NCBI GenBank assembly: GCA_028712255.1
Contig: JAQTQJ010000014.1
Coordinates: 1-43,156, forward strand
Length of the DNA stretch: 43,156 nucleotides
Origin: Candidatus Omnitrophota bacterium
Lineage (GTDB): Bacteria; Omnitrophota; Gorgyraeia; Gygaellales; Profunditerraquicolaceae
Direction of reading: 5' to 3'
Shown here piece by piece: positions 26,448-35,224 of the stretch; position 1 is the stretch's first letter; every line of letters starts with the position of its first letter. The notes under the pieces were generated by a model. The model ran no database searches, had not been told where the DNA came from, and saw only the letters and a list, made by a program, of their open reading frames with translations. A program made the translations under genes and the position numbers.

Positions 26448-27605
26448 TTAATGCAATAAATTAACGTTTATATTATTGTTATGCAACAGCATCTTTACTT
26501 CAGAATAGTAATTCGGATTCATTAATACAACATCGGTAATCCCCCGCTCAGGCAAATTCCGATAAGAAATGATAGGGTGACCGGTCCCGGGGATAAATTT
26601 ACCTTGCTTACGGGAGTTAAGATCGACAACTGAATCAATTAATTTTCGTTCAAAATCGACAAGGTTTATGAAAGTTACGCCTTTAGAACCACCCCCCCAA
26701 ATTGCCACTTTCCCTTTTTCCGATAATTGCTTTAGGGAATTCTTCCATTTCTTGATTAGAATATCTTCGGCGGGCGTAAATTGCTCAGCTAATTGAGGAA
26801 TATTACCGGGAGATCTCTTACTAGGTTTTTTCCCTTGCCCCAAATGCGCCTCTAACCATAGATATTGTCCGTTAAAAACATGCTCTATATCAATCACCTC
26901 AAACCCTGAAACGTCAAACAGCGTGGTTAGCGAATGAATAGTAAATAAAGAACAATGTTCATAAAAAAAATCCCAAATTACTTTATTCCGTAATATCCAT
27001 TCCGCACATGGAGTCTCAAAGAAAACCCTAGCCTGAGGTGAATTCTTTAAAGCCGACTTTATCCGGCTAAGCAGCATTAAAGGATCGGTAATATGTTCGA
27101 CAACATGCCTGCAAATTACGGCATCCGCCTTAACCTCAACGCAATCCGTTCCGTACAGTCGCTTTTCAAACCTTAACCTGCCGTCAAACAGGGTCGTTTC
27201 CCCTACATAGCTCGGATCAAATCCATAGCCGACATTCCCGTTTGATTCTTCGACAGTCAGTAATTTCAAAAACTCTCCTTTTCCGCATCCGACCTCCACA
27301 ATTACACTATCACGCAGCACCTTTTCTGAAATTAAATAATTTGCGCGCTCTTTTAAATATTCTTGAAAAAATCCCGAATAGGTCTGCGCATTATCATAAT
27401 TTTCCCCGTATTTTAACTTTGAAACATCAAAGGCAGCATTAAAAATAAAACCGCATTCGCGGCAGCATGATAGGTTCAGGTCGCCGCGCTCTACTTCAAG
27501 AGCCGACTCCTGGTCAAGGCTCACCAAGTTCTGGTGGACTGGAACCTGTTTACGCGATAAAAACACAAAAGTCTGGTTAGATCTACAAATAGGACAAGAA
27601 ATCAT
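26448..27605 (-). CDS. Methyltransferase with zinc-ribbon N-terminus, sugar C-methyltransferase-like
   Basis: This 385-residue protein begins with a Cys pair (SCPIC, C4 and C7) matched by CCREC (C47-C51), a zinc-binding fold found in the TylC3-type sugar C-methyltransferases. The SAM site is VEVGCGKGEF (103-112). ICRHVVEHITDP follows, and the C-terminal domain has VAIWGGGSKGVTFINLV, like the GxGxKG loop of that group. It may methylate a sugar carbon or oxygen. It lacks the YHEHFSYFS motif present in the paralogue at 29034-30260; it has FYEHCSLFT instead, so its activity could differ. It lies 1 base after an SDR stop. Confidence 0.82.
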   Translation of the reverse strand: MISCPICRSNQTFVFLSRKQVPVHQNLVSLDQESALEVERGDLNLSCCRECGFIFNAAFDVSKLKYGENYDNAQTYSGFFQEYLKERANYLISEKVLRDSVIVEVGCGKGEFLKLLTVEESNGNVGYGFDPSYVGETTLFDGRLRFEKRLYGTDCVEVKADAVICRHVVEHITDPLMLLSRIKSALKNSPQARVFFETPCAEWILRNKVIWDFFYEHCSLFTIHSLTTLFDVSGFEVIDIEHVFNGQYLWLEAHLGQGKKPSKRSPGNIPQLAEQFTPAEDILIKKWKNSLKQLSEKGKVAIWGGGSKGVTFINLVDFERKLIDSVVDLNSRKQGKFIPGTGHPIISYRNLPERGITDVVLMNPNYYSEVKMLLHNNNINVNLLH

Positions 27606-27606
27606 A

Positions 27607-28503
27607 TTATTTTTGGTTAATCAATTGATCCAATCCTGAAAAGATATCATACTTCGGTTTCCACCTCACTTCTTTAGTCAAACGGGCAATGTCCGCTAAA
27701 ATCAATGGCGCTTCTTCAATCAAGCCGGGCTTAGTGCCAAAGCTGATTAAATCCCGACAACCCATCTTTTCCGCAATTATGGAAACAACTTCCTTTACCG
27801 TAATAGGCTGTCCTGAAGCGATATTTATAGGGCCGCAGATATCGCTGTTTAAAAGTTTAACAAATACCTCTGCCGCGTCTCCAACATAAAGAAAATCGCG
27901 GATTTGATTACCATGACTGCACCGCATAATCTCTTTTTTTCGTAAAGTGTGAATAACCGAAGGAACCAACCGTCTAGGGTTTTCGTAGGGTCCGTATAAA
28001 TAAAACAACCTGCCCCAGGCATAGCTCAAACCTAACTGCGAAGAAAATTTCCTTAAGATATTTTCCAGGCTATTTTTGCATGCCCCGTAAAGGGTAGCCG
28101 GTTTTAAGGGAGTAACTTTTTCAGAACAATAGCCGTAATTCCAATCATATTCAGCGCAAGTACCGGCAAATACCGCCCTCCTCCCTCCATTCTTCACAAA
28201 ATTCAGTAAAAGATCTAAACTTGCCTGCACCCAGCGGATATTTTCCAAAGAAACCCAATATTTTTCCGGCTCGGTATACCAGGCGAAATGAAGCAGGTAG
28301 CTCGCCTTTATTCTAGCGCACAATTTTCTTTGCGCAGCAAAATCTAGAAGATCGCATTTATGCCAGAAGAGTCTCGGATGCCCTTTAAATTTCGTTTTCC
28401 ATTTACAAAAAACAGCATGCACTTCATAATTGCTTTTTATCAGGAACGGGATAGCTTGTCTTCCTATGAAACCACTTGCCCCGGTTAAAATAACCTTTTT
28501 CAT
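27607..28503 (-). CDS. NAD(P)-dependent 4-keto-sugar reductase/epimerase (extended SDR)
   Basis: This 298-residue extended SDR shows GASGFIGR (8-15), the LHFAWYTEPEKYW segment that I recall from dTDP/CDP-4-keto-6-deoxysugar reductases, AGTCAEYDW, and catalytic LYGACK (Y137 and K141). NQIRDFLYVGDAAEVF is the typical C-terminal substrate segment. The gene lies between RmlC and a C-methyltransferase-like gene, so it probably reduces the C4 ketone of a C-methylated deoxysugar. AAAGG lies 7 bases before the ATG. Confidence 0.85.
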   Translation of the reverse strand: MKKVILTGASGFIGRQAIPFLIKSNYEVHAVFCKWKTKFKGHPRLFWHKCDLLDFAAQRKLCARIKASYLLHFAWYTEPEKYWVSLENIRWVQASLDLLLNFVKNGGRRAVFAGTCAEYDWNYGYCSEKVTPLKPATLYGACKNSLENILRKFSSQLGLSYAWGRLFYLYGPYENPRRLVPSVIHTLRKKEIMRCSHGNQIRDFLYVGDAAEVFVKLLNSDICGPINIASGQPITVKEVVSIIAEKMGCRDLISFGTKPGLIEEAPLILADIARLTKEVRWKPKYDIFSGLDQLINQK

Positions 28504-28506
28504 AAT

Positions 28507-29037
28507 TTAACCTTTAAAATCCGGATAACCTGAATCTTTTTTTGATAAAATACAGGGCGATATGGGCCAGCTGATCTTGAACTCCGGGTCATCCCATCTT
28601 AATCCCCGCGCTGATTCCGGATGATAGAATTCCGACATCTGATACAACACAACCGTATCATCAGTCAAAGATTGAAAACCGTGCGCAAAGCCTCCCGGAA
28701 TATAAACCGATGCGTAATCCCGGTCAACCAACTTGATCGCCAGCCATTTACAATATGTCCGGGAACCCGGACGTAAATCAATTACTACATCATATATTGC
28801 TCCCCGGATACAACTTACCAGCTTTCTCTCTTTATGCGGAGCGATCTGATAATGCATACCGCGTAAGGTCCCTCTTTTTTTGTTATACGAAATATTGGAT
28901 TGCCTAACCCGAAATTTCAAATTACGCTCCCCAAACTCCTTCTCGCAAAATGAGCGCGCAAAAAAACCTCTTGCGTCCTTTTTAAATTCCGGATTGATGA
29001 CATAGAGTCTTTTTAGTTTTGTCTTTTTGAATTTCAT
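28507..29037 (-). CDS. rfbC: dTDP-4-dehydrorhamnose 3,5-epimerase (RmlC family)
   Basis: This 176-residue cupin epimerises dTDP-4-keto-6-deoxyhexose at C3 and/or C5. It shows RGMHYQ (catalytic H62), VVIDLRPGSRTY, VYIPGGFAHGFQSL and the Y132/Y138 region (VVLYQMSEFYHP), all in the standard order and at normal family length. Single-position C3 or C5 epimerases of the same family exist, so the exact product is uncertain. No RmlA, RmlB or RmlD gene lies in the window; they would need to be elsewhere in the genome. The ATG overlaps the upstream TGA (ATGA) of the C-methyltransferase. Confidence 0.93.
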   Translation of the reverse strand: MKFKKTKLKRLYVINPEFKKDARGFFARSFCEKEFGERNLKFRVRQSNISYNKKRGTLRGMHYQIAPHKERKLVSCIRGAIYDVVIDLRPGSRTYCKWLAIKLVDRDYASVYIPGGFAHGFQSLTDDTVVLYQMSEFYHPESARGLRWDDPEFKISWPISPCILSKKDSGYPDFKG

Positions 29038-30260
29038 TTTAAAATCCTCACTTCAGGGATTAACGTTACGAATTTACCTCCCCATCCCCTTACGGAACTG
29101 TTTTGAGCTATAATCTCTTCTTTAAGATTCCAGGGAAGAATTAATAAATAATCGGGTTTGGTTTTCAGTATTTTTTTGGGTGATTCAATGAGAATATGGC
29201 TTCCCGGCAGATATTTACTTTGTTTATGCGGGTTCTTGTCTACCGTATACTCTATAAAATTCGTCCCGATACCGCAATAATTAAGCAAAGTATTGCCTTT
29301 GGCAGGAGCGCCATAACCAACAATGGTTTTACCTTCTTTCTTTGCCTGATTAAAGAATTTCAGTATATCATTTTTCAGGGATCTGATTTTTTCTTCAAAA
29401 GTTAAATAAAAACGGATATCTGTATACCGGGCTTCCGTTTCCTTCTCTATCAATCCGGTAACCCGGTTCGAAATACTCCTGGAATTGTCCTCCCGGTGTT
29501 TGGCGTAGATACGTAAAGAACCCCCATGCGTAGGCAGCGTCTCCACATCAAAAATAGTAAATCCATGACCTGTAAATATTTTTTCAGCAGTTATAAGCGA
29601 AAAATAAGAAAAGTGTTCATGGTAAATCGTATCGAATTGCTTTTCCTCAATTAAATTCATAAGGTGAGGGAATTCCAGGGTAATTGTTCCCTGGGGCTTT
29701 AAAAGGATCTTTAAGCCCTTTACGAAATCGTTAAGATCGGGAACATGGGCTAAAACGTTATTCCCTACAATAAGGTCCGCAGATTTGCCTTGAGCGGCCA
29801 ATTGCTTTGCCAGTTCAACCCCAAAGAACGCTACCTCCGTAGGAATACCTTTTTGTCTGGCGATATCCGCCACATTCTGGGCAGGCTCGACTCCCAATAC
29901 GGGTATACCTTTTTTAACGAAATACTGCAGTAAATAACCGTCATTACTGGCAATCTCTACCACGAAAGAATTTTTACTAATTTTTAAAAAAGGGATAATC
30001 TTTTCAACATAATCCTCGGCATGTTTAAGCCAGGTCTCTGAATAGGAAGAAAAATATAAATAATTATCAAAAATATTTTCTGGGCTCTCAAACTCAGGCA
30101 CCTGAACCAGGAAACAATTCTCGCATACATAGGCCTTCAGCGGATATACGGCCTCTGCTCTGCCTAACTGCCCCTCTGATAACAAGGCATTTGACAAAGG
30201 GGTTGAGCCGAGGCTTATAAATTCATGCTTCAGGAACGATGAGCAAAATCTACAATTCAT
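29034..30260 (-). CDS. TylC3/NovU-type sugar C-methyltransferase
   Basis: This 408-residue enzyme matches the family that adds a methyl group to C3 of a dTDP-4-keto-deoxysugar. It has the N-terminal zinc site (CRFC and CENC, C3/C6 and C46/C49), the SAM motif VEIASNDGYLLQ (101-112), IVGNNVLAHVPD, and YHEHFSYFS (213-221), the conserved catalytic His/Tyr segment. A C-terminal IVGYGAPAKGNTLLNY loop is also conserved. With RmlC and the downstream SDR it points to a branched-chain deoxysugar. A GGAG lies 11 bases upstream of the ATG. Confidence 0.9.
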   Translation of the reverse strand: MNCRFCSSFLKHEFISLGSTPLSNALLSEGQLGRAEAVYPLKAYVCENCFLVQVPEFESPENIFDNYLYFSSYSETWLKHAEDYVEKIIPFLKISKNSFVVEIASNDGYLLQYFVKKGIPVLGVEPAQNVADIARQKGIPTEVAFFGVELAKQLAAQGKSADLIVGNNVLAHVPDLNDFVKGLKILLKPQGTITLEFPHLMNLIEEKQFDTIYHEHFSYFSLITAEKIFTGHGFTIFDVETLPTHGGSLRIYAKHREDNSRSISNRVTGLIEKETEARYTDIRFYLTFEEKIRSLKNDILKFFNQAKKEGKTIVGYGAPAKGNTLLNYCGIGTNFIEYTVDKNPHKQSKYLPGSHILIESPKKILKTKPDYLLILPWNLKEEIIAQNSSVRGWGGKFVTLIPEVRILK

Positions 30261-30265
30261 ATTCG

Positions 30266-31822
30266 CTATTGCTCCAGTAAAATTTCATTTCTTTTAATAA
30301 ATTTCCCGTATAAATTATTCAGCAGCTCCCGGTGCTCTTTGGAAAAAAGACAATACAACAATATCGAAAAAAACGAAATTATACAAATTGTCGAAGCGGA
30401 AATAAAAAAATTAAAATTGCCTTTTTCGACAGGCAGGAATCTGAATATTTTCGAAGCGGAATAAAATAAGAAAACGCTGGGGATAATTGCCGGGAGCATA
30501 ATCTTCTTCAGGAAACAAAGAGTTGTCATTTTTAAGAAGTTCTTTGAAAAAATGAAAAATATTACCCCCAAGATGCTAAAGGTAACAAATTTGAACAGGG
30601 AAAATGCTGCAATACCCAAGTGTGAAATAGTTAATATTATCCCTGTCCAATAAATAAGGGGAAGAATTGCGTTGACTATATACAGCATTCGTATTTTCTC
30701 TTGCGCAAGCATCAGGATTGAAGCCGGATAGGATAAAAATCCATAAATGAAGCAGGCAACCAGGAACTGTGAAACTACAACCGAAGGGCTATAGCCATTG
30801 CCAACCCAGGAATAAACAAATGGCTTCATTAAGGCAAGAATGGTAAGAATAGGAAAAATAACAATCGGGGCAATCAATATAATTGTGCTTTTATAAATCT
30901 TGCGCAGCCCAGGCTCATCTTTGAGACCAACAAAATGATTGAACCTTGCCAGAAAAGGACCATAGAGCATGCCAAACAGGGCCCTAAAGTAAGAAAGTAA
31001 GGTTAATCCAATAGCGTACAAAGCTACCTGTTCCGCGCCCAAAATCCTGGCTATGACAAAAGGGTCGATCTCATAGTATAAGATCGCCGTGGCTGTAATA
31101 AATAAAGAACCGAATGCAATATTTTTCGTTTTTAAGAAAATTTCCTTGGAGAATCGAAAAGACCTTAATAATAAATTAAAATCGTATTTATATCTTTTTA
31201 TCGCAAAAGAGGCGGAAACAATACCCGCTACTACAGTCATTAACTGGCAAAAGAAAAAATATCCGACTATATCATATTTTGTATTGTTGAAGAAATAAAT
31301 AACCGACGCTATCTTGGCCAGGTTAAAGATGATCAGAACCTTCTGAAAAAGAAAATCTTCCAATCTTATCCCATAAACAATCTGCATGAATCTATTCAAC
31401 AGTATGGCCGGCGAGCTCAAGGCTAAAATAAACAAAAGACGGGAAGCGATCTTTAGTTCTTCCTGGCCAATAAGCTTTTTTATTAAAAATTGAGGATGGA
31501 ATGAAAAAAATAACATTACAATACTGTAAAAAACTACAAAGACAAACAGGATAAAACCTACAAATCCGACTATCCTGATCTCTTCATCGAGGTCTTCTCT
31601 GGCGAAACTCTCACTGGCGAATTTGTACCCCGCATTGATAAATCCAAAATCCGCATAAATTAAGAAAATAGATACGGCGATACATAAGGAATAGATACCG
31701 TAAATTGAAGGAGTATGGCTAAGGCGTGGAATAACAATAAACATTGAAAGTAAATTTAACGCAATTGCCAGAATTTGCCAGAAATAAATCCTGATATAGT
31801 TGGAAAAATATACTTTTCTCAT
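30266..31822 (-). CDS. Oligosaccharide flippase family protein (flippase 1)
   Basis: This 518-residue polytopic membrane protein belongs to the MOP/Wzx group. It has about 13-14 hydrophobic segments; the N-terminal QILAIALNLLSMFIVIPRL and the middle YYEIDPFVIARILGAEQVAL are typical. It would flip a lipid-linked oligosaccharide. It is separated by about 9 kb from a second flippase, so the locus may be a composite or may build two glycans. It abuts the C-methyltransferase downstream and the LIC12162-type gene upstream. Confidence 0.88.
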   Translation of the reverse strand: MRKVYFSNYIRIYFWQILAIALNLLSMFIVIPRLSHTPSIYGIYSLCIAVSIFLIYADFGFINAGYKFASESFAREDLDEEIRIVGFVGFILFVFVVFYSIVMLFFSFHPQFLIKKLIGQEELKIASRLLFILALSSPAILLNRFMQIVYGIRLEDFLFQKVLIIFNLAKIASVIYFFNNTKYDIVGYFFFCQLMTVVAGIVSASFAIKRYKYDFNLLLRSFRFSKEIFLKTKNIAFGSLFITATAILYYEIDPFVIARILGAEQVALYAIGLTLLSYFRALFGMLYGPFLARFNHFVGLKDEPGLRKIYKSTIILIAPIVIFPILTILALMKPFVYSWVGNGYSPSVVVSQFLVACFIYGFLSYPASILMLAQEKIRMLYIVNAILPLIYWTGIILTISHLGIAAFSLFKFVTFSILGVIFFIFSKNFLKMTTLCFLKKIMLPAIIPSVFLFYSASKIFRFLPVEKGNFNFFISASTICIISFFSILLYCLFSKEHRELLNNLYGKFIKRNEILLEQ

Positions 31823-31824
31823 CC

Positions 31825-33624
31825 CTAAACTATGGCCCGCTTATTCTGGGTTACTATACAATTTGACATTTCTCGGGACCAATCCCTTAACCAGTTGGAA
31901 GAAGATTTTCCGAACCTATTCAAAAAATTACTTACGGCTTTTTGGCGCTTTGGTTCATTCCACCAGATTTCTATAGAACCATATACCGAATTCAACTGGT
32001 TAGCAGCTTTTACTGGGTCATCAAAAATTACAGAATTATTCTTCAGCTCAGCAATAAGTTCCCTGGCCTCATCCCTTATCATATTAGCTGCAAAACCAGG
32101 ATTATAAAATATAACTGTAGGCTTCTTACAACTTAAGGCCTCCATAAAAGTGGTGCCCTGCAGTGGATGATCGGATATATATATAGAGCACTCATTCAAA
32201 CTCCTGGAGAAAGGAATACCCCAGTCTTCAATTTTCACTTGGGGGAACTGATCCCTTATCCTCTCGCGAACATCCCAGCCCAAATCTTCCCTGTGAGGCC
32301 TAACCCTTAGTTGACGCTGCACTGTACCCGCGAGGCTTGATATAAATAGCCCTTGATTCAAAAAATAATCCTCCCAAAAACTTACTGACCAGGGAAATTG
32401 GACCAAATATCTGGGGTAACTGCCGGTAACATATAATAGCTTAAGGCTGTTTGACCTTAATTTTCTTTTTTTCTTTTCTATCAACTTAGGGGCAGGCATC
32501 GGCAGAACTTCCGCATAAGCATCATAACGCTCCCAACCCCAGGAATAAAATTTATCAACTAGCCCTAATTCGAAATCTTCGCCTAATAAATTTTTTGCAA
32601 TACCATAATTACCGCCATGCTGGACTCCTAACAACAATGTCCCCTTTTCCGCAGATCCAGCGGCCCATAACTGAAAGGCGTTATCAAACCACCAGGAAAT
32701 TGCGCTCATTATAGCTTTAGGCGCAGGTACGAATCTCTCTTCTGATTTTTCTTTCAGAATACTAAATCCCTCGACCATGTATTGAGGCATATCATAAGAG
32801 ATAAGTGCAGCAAGCATCTTTTCAAATTTATTATCTCCGAAATCACAACTACCCAAGATCTTTCTTTTTGCATGATCAACAGGGAAAACAGGCAGAGGCT
32901 GATAACCCTGATTAACCGGCCAGGCAGAAGCTTTTGTATTAAATGACAATTTGAATAATGATAAATAAGGAAAATAAGTATTGCTTAAAAGGACTTGATT
33001 CTTATTTTGAAATATTTTACAGTTTTTTTCATAAGTACATCTCAAAGCCTTCTTAATCCATCCTCTCTTTCCCCCAAAATAGACAGCGACATCGGGCGTT
33101 GAAACCTTGAATTCTTTCGTGGGTAATTTATAACCCATCCAGGCCAAAATATTACTGTAAATCTGGAGGTTGTAATCGTCATTTTTAATATGGTTTATAA
33201 AATGGACTGTATCTTTAGGAATAATAAAACATCTTCTTTCCAGGCCGATGCTAGTGAAATCAGGATAAAGTTTGATAAAATGCTCGAGGTTGCTAAATCT
33301 GTCGAACATGACATGGATATAGAAAATAAGCCAGGACCCGAGAATTATGCGCCAGTAGCGCACGCTAAAATCCGTTCCGTGTATGCGGTTCATCTGCTTA
33401 TGCAGAATTAAAAGAATACGCTCATAAACAATGTTCAAATAGCAGTATATCTGACCTGCTTCTTTTTCTTCAAAATAAACCGGTAGCGTTTCTGATACAA
33501 TATTCCTCCAAAAGTTTCTCCGGCTGTATCTTTTACAGCCAAGACTTAAGAAAACAATCCGGTGAGAAGTATCCCAGAACTCTTCAATTGCGGTTGTCGC
33601 TAAAAAAGGTATATTTGTCTTCAT
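31825..33624 (-). CDS. LIC12162-family putative transferase
   Basis: This 599-residue protein resembles the TIGR04331 (LIC12162) putative transferase family, first named in Leptospira and often located in nonulosonate/LPS loci. The opening FLATTAIEEFWDTSHRIVFLS and its length agree with the family. The C-terminal part (LYVTGSYPRYLVQF, VRPHREDLGWDVRERI, YISDHPLQGTTFMEALSCK and KPTVIFYNPGF) looks like a GT-B donor domain of the sialyltransferase/CMP-sugar type. A role in transferring a nonulosonic acid is inferred from its neighbours (NeuB-like and SpsF-like genes). It starts 1 base after the upstream stop. Confidence 0.78.
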   Translation of the reverse strand: MKTNIPFLATTAIEEFWDTSHRIVFLSLGCKRYSRRNFWRNIVSETLPVYFEEKEAGQIYCYLNIVYERILLILHKQMNRIHGTDFSVRYWRIILGSWLIFYIHVMFDRFSNLEHFIKLYPDFTSIGLERRCFIIPKDTVHFINHIKNDDYNLQIYSNILAWMGYKLPTKEFKVSTPDVAVYFGGKRGWIKKALRCTYEKNCKIFQNKNQVLLSNTYFPYLSLFKLSFNTKASAWPVNQGYQPLPVFPVDHAKRKILGSCDFGDNKFEKMLAALISYDMPQYMVEGFSILKEKSEERFVPAPKAIMSAISWWFDNAFQLWAAGSAEKGTLLLGVQHGGNYGIAKNLLGEDFELGLVDKFYSWGWERYDAYAEVLPMPAPKLIEKKKRKLRSNSLKLLYVTGSYPRYLVQFPWSVSFWEDYFLNQGLFISSLAGTVQRQLRVRPHREDLGWDVRERIRDQFPQVKIEDWGIPFSRSLNECSIYISDHPLQGTTFMEALSCKKPTVIFYNPGFAANMIRDEARELIAELKNNSVIFDDPVKAANQLNSVYGSIEIWWNEPKRQKAVSNFLNRFGKSSSNWLRDWSREMSNCIVTQNKRAIV

Positions 33625-33625
33625 T

Positions 33626-35224
33626 TTAACGGATAAATTCCAGTTTATTTTTAAAAAGTAGAATTCTCCAGAAGAAATCTCCCATTAGATATATAAACCT
33701 GTAGGAAAAAGCTTTATTTTTAAGGAATCCTCTTATATTAAAAGCTGGAAAAACTTTCAAGTTGGCCTTGATTTCAACTCCTTTTTGCTTTTTCGGAAGT
33801 TTCCAATTGTGGTTCTTCAGCCAGTTAATCCGACATTGTAAATTGATTTTTTCCTTCCAGAGCTTCACTTTTGCTAAGGGCTCCTGCGAAACATTAATAT
33901 ACTGGCTGAATTCTGTGGCATTTGTATCTGCAACCTTCAGAAGATAATCCTCCTGGCCCTCTAAGGTACTCACCAGAAAACCTTCCCGGAGCAGAAACTC
34001 ATACGCAGGAGTCCCCGGGAGAGCCTGAAGATAATTAATACTTAAATCGGGCATATACGGCAAATCGCCGGTAGCCTCTTTTATAAAATCAATAGTCTCT
34101 TCTATTGTCTGGTCATTCTCTCCGGGCATACCAAGAACCAGCTGAATTACCGTATAAACACCGGCTTCAGCGCAAATCCTAGCTGCTTCTAAATTTTCCT
34201 TGCGAGTTGTATTTTTATCCATCATTTTCAGGATCCTATCGCTTCCGCTTTCCATTCCAAAATATATCGCCGTAAGCCCCGCGTTCTTGAGACGATGGAT
34301 TATTGATGGGTCTTTCTTGATAATCGATACCCTTGCTCCTCCGATTTGGAATAATACATCTAAAGGTTTTAGCAATCTTATATATTCCTCTAACCATTCT
34401 TTGTTTTCCCCAAAGCATTCGTCGCTAATACAAAAGAAGCCGACGTTATATTTTTCCATTAGCTCCTTAATAGTGTTGATCACTTTTTGGACCGGCATGA
34501 CTCGGTATCCTTTTATCCAGCGATGGCAAAATGTGCACCTGTTTATACATCCTTTCTCCGTAAAAATTGTGGCCATCTTCTTCCCTGACCTCTTAGCTTC
34601 ATAAGAACGACTGTCATATATAAAATCACACCGGGACATAGGATCTATTATGTATTTCCCGATAAGGGAAAACTGTCTGATGACCCCATAATCCGGCTGT
34701 TCTATCTCTTCGGCATCCAACAGGATTTCAGGCTCAGTGACCTTACATTTATTGTCAGGCCCTAAAAAAGCAATACCTTTTATTTGATAGAGGTCGGCAT
34801 TAGGCAAGAAATCTTTATACTTTTCCCAGTGTTTAACGAGTTGTAGAATAACCTTTTCACCTTCTCCCATTGCGCAAATGTCAACTTTGCATTTCTTCAG
34901 GATCACTTCGTAGGCTGCCGCCAAATTCCCTCCGAGGATGATTTTAGTATGCGGAGAAACAGCCTTGATTATCTTAACCAGTTCTTTAGAGTATTTATAC
35001 CCGGTTGAGACAACCGCGCTTATACCTACAATATTGAACTGACCATCCTTAAAGAACTGCCATATTTTTGCTCTATCCGGTCTTTGAGCGTCAATATCAT
35101 AAAACAAGGGGCTATATCCGGCTTTCTTTAAGATATTGAATAAGCTTGTGCAGGCTACCGGAGGAAAGGGATCAGGAGTGGCTCTCAGCGCTATATTACA
35201 AAGCACGATTTTTGCTTCGCTCAT
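33626..35224 (-). CDS. Cobalamin-binding radical SAM protein
   Basis: This 532-residue protein has an N-terminal B12-binding domain (about 1-150; LFNILKKAGYSPLFYDID, FNIVGISAVVSTG, KIILGGNLAA, CAMGEGEK) and a radical SAM core with CINRCTFC (C226, C230, C233). AIYFGMESGSDRILKMM and VIQLVLGMPGENDQTIEE are class signatures. A C-terminal tail of about 100 residues after the core carries no motif I recognise. It sits between a DUF4910 protein and the LIC12162 transferase, and its ATG overlaps the upstream TGA (ATGA). Methylation or rearrangement of the nonulosonate-like sugar is one possibility. Confidence 0.88.
   Translation of the reverse strand: MSEAKIVLCNIALRATPDPFPPVACTSLFNILKKAGYSPLFYDIDAQRPDRAKIWQFFKDGQFNIVGISAVVSTGYKYSKELVKIIKAVSPHTKIILGGNLAAAYEVILKKCKVDICAMGEGEKVILQLVKHWEKYKDFLPNADLYQIKGIAFLGPDNKCKVTEPEILLDAEEIEQPDYGVIRQFSLIGKYIIDPMSRCDFIYDSRSYEAKRSGKKMATIFTEKGCINRCTFCHRWIKGYRVMPVQKVINTIKELMEKYNVGFFCISDECFGENKEWLEEYIRLLKPLDVLFQIGGARVSIIKKDPSIIHRLKNAGLTAIYFGMESGSDRILKMMDKNTTRKENLEAARICAEAGVYTVIQLVLGMPGENDQTIEETIDFIKEATGDLPYMPDLSINYLQALPGTPAYEFLLREGFLVSTLEGQEDYLLKVADTNATEFSQYINVSQEPLAKVKLWKEKINLQCRINWLKNHNWKLPKKQKGVEIKANLKVFPAFNIRGFLKNKAFSYRFIYLMGDFFWRILLFKNKLEFIR

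Noticed and set aside
34200-34604. Plus-strand open frame of 134 codons
   Set aside because: It is antisense to the radical SAM core of the B12-type gene and has low-complexity hydrophobic sequence; a shadow frame.
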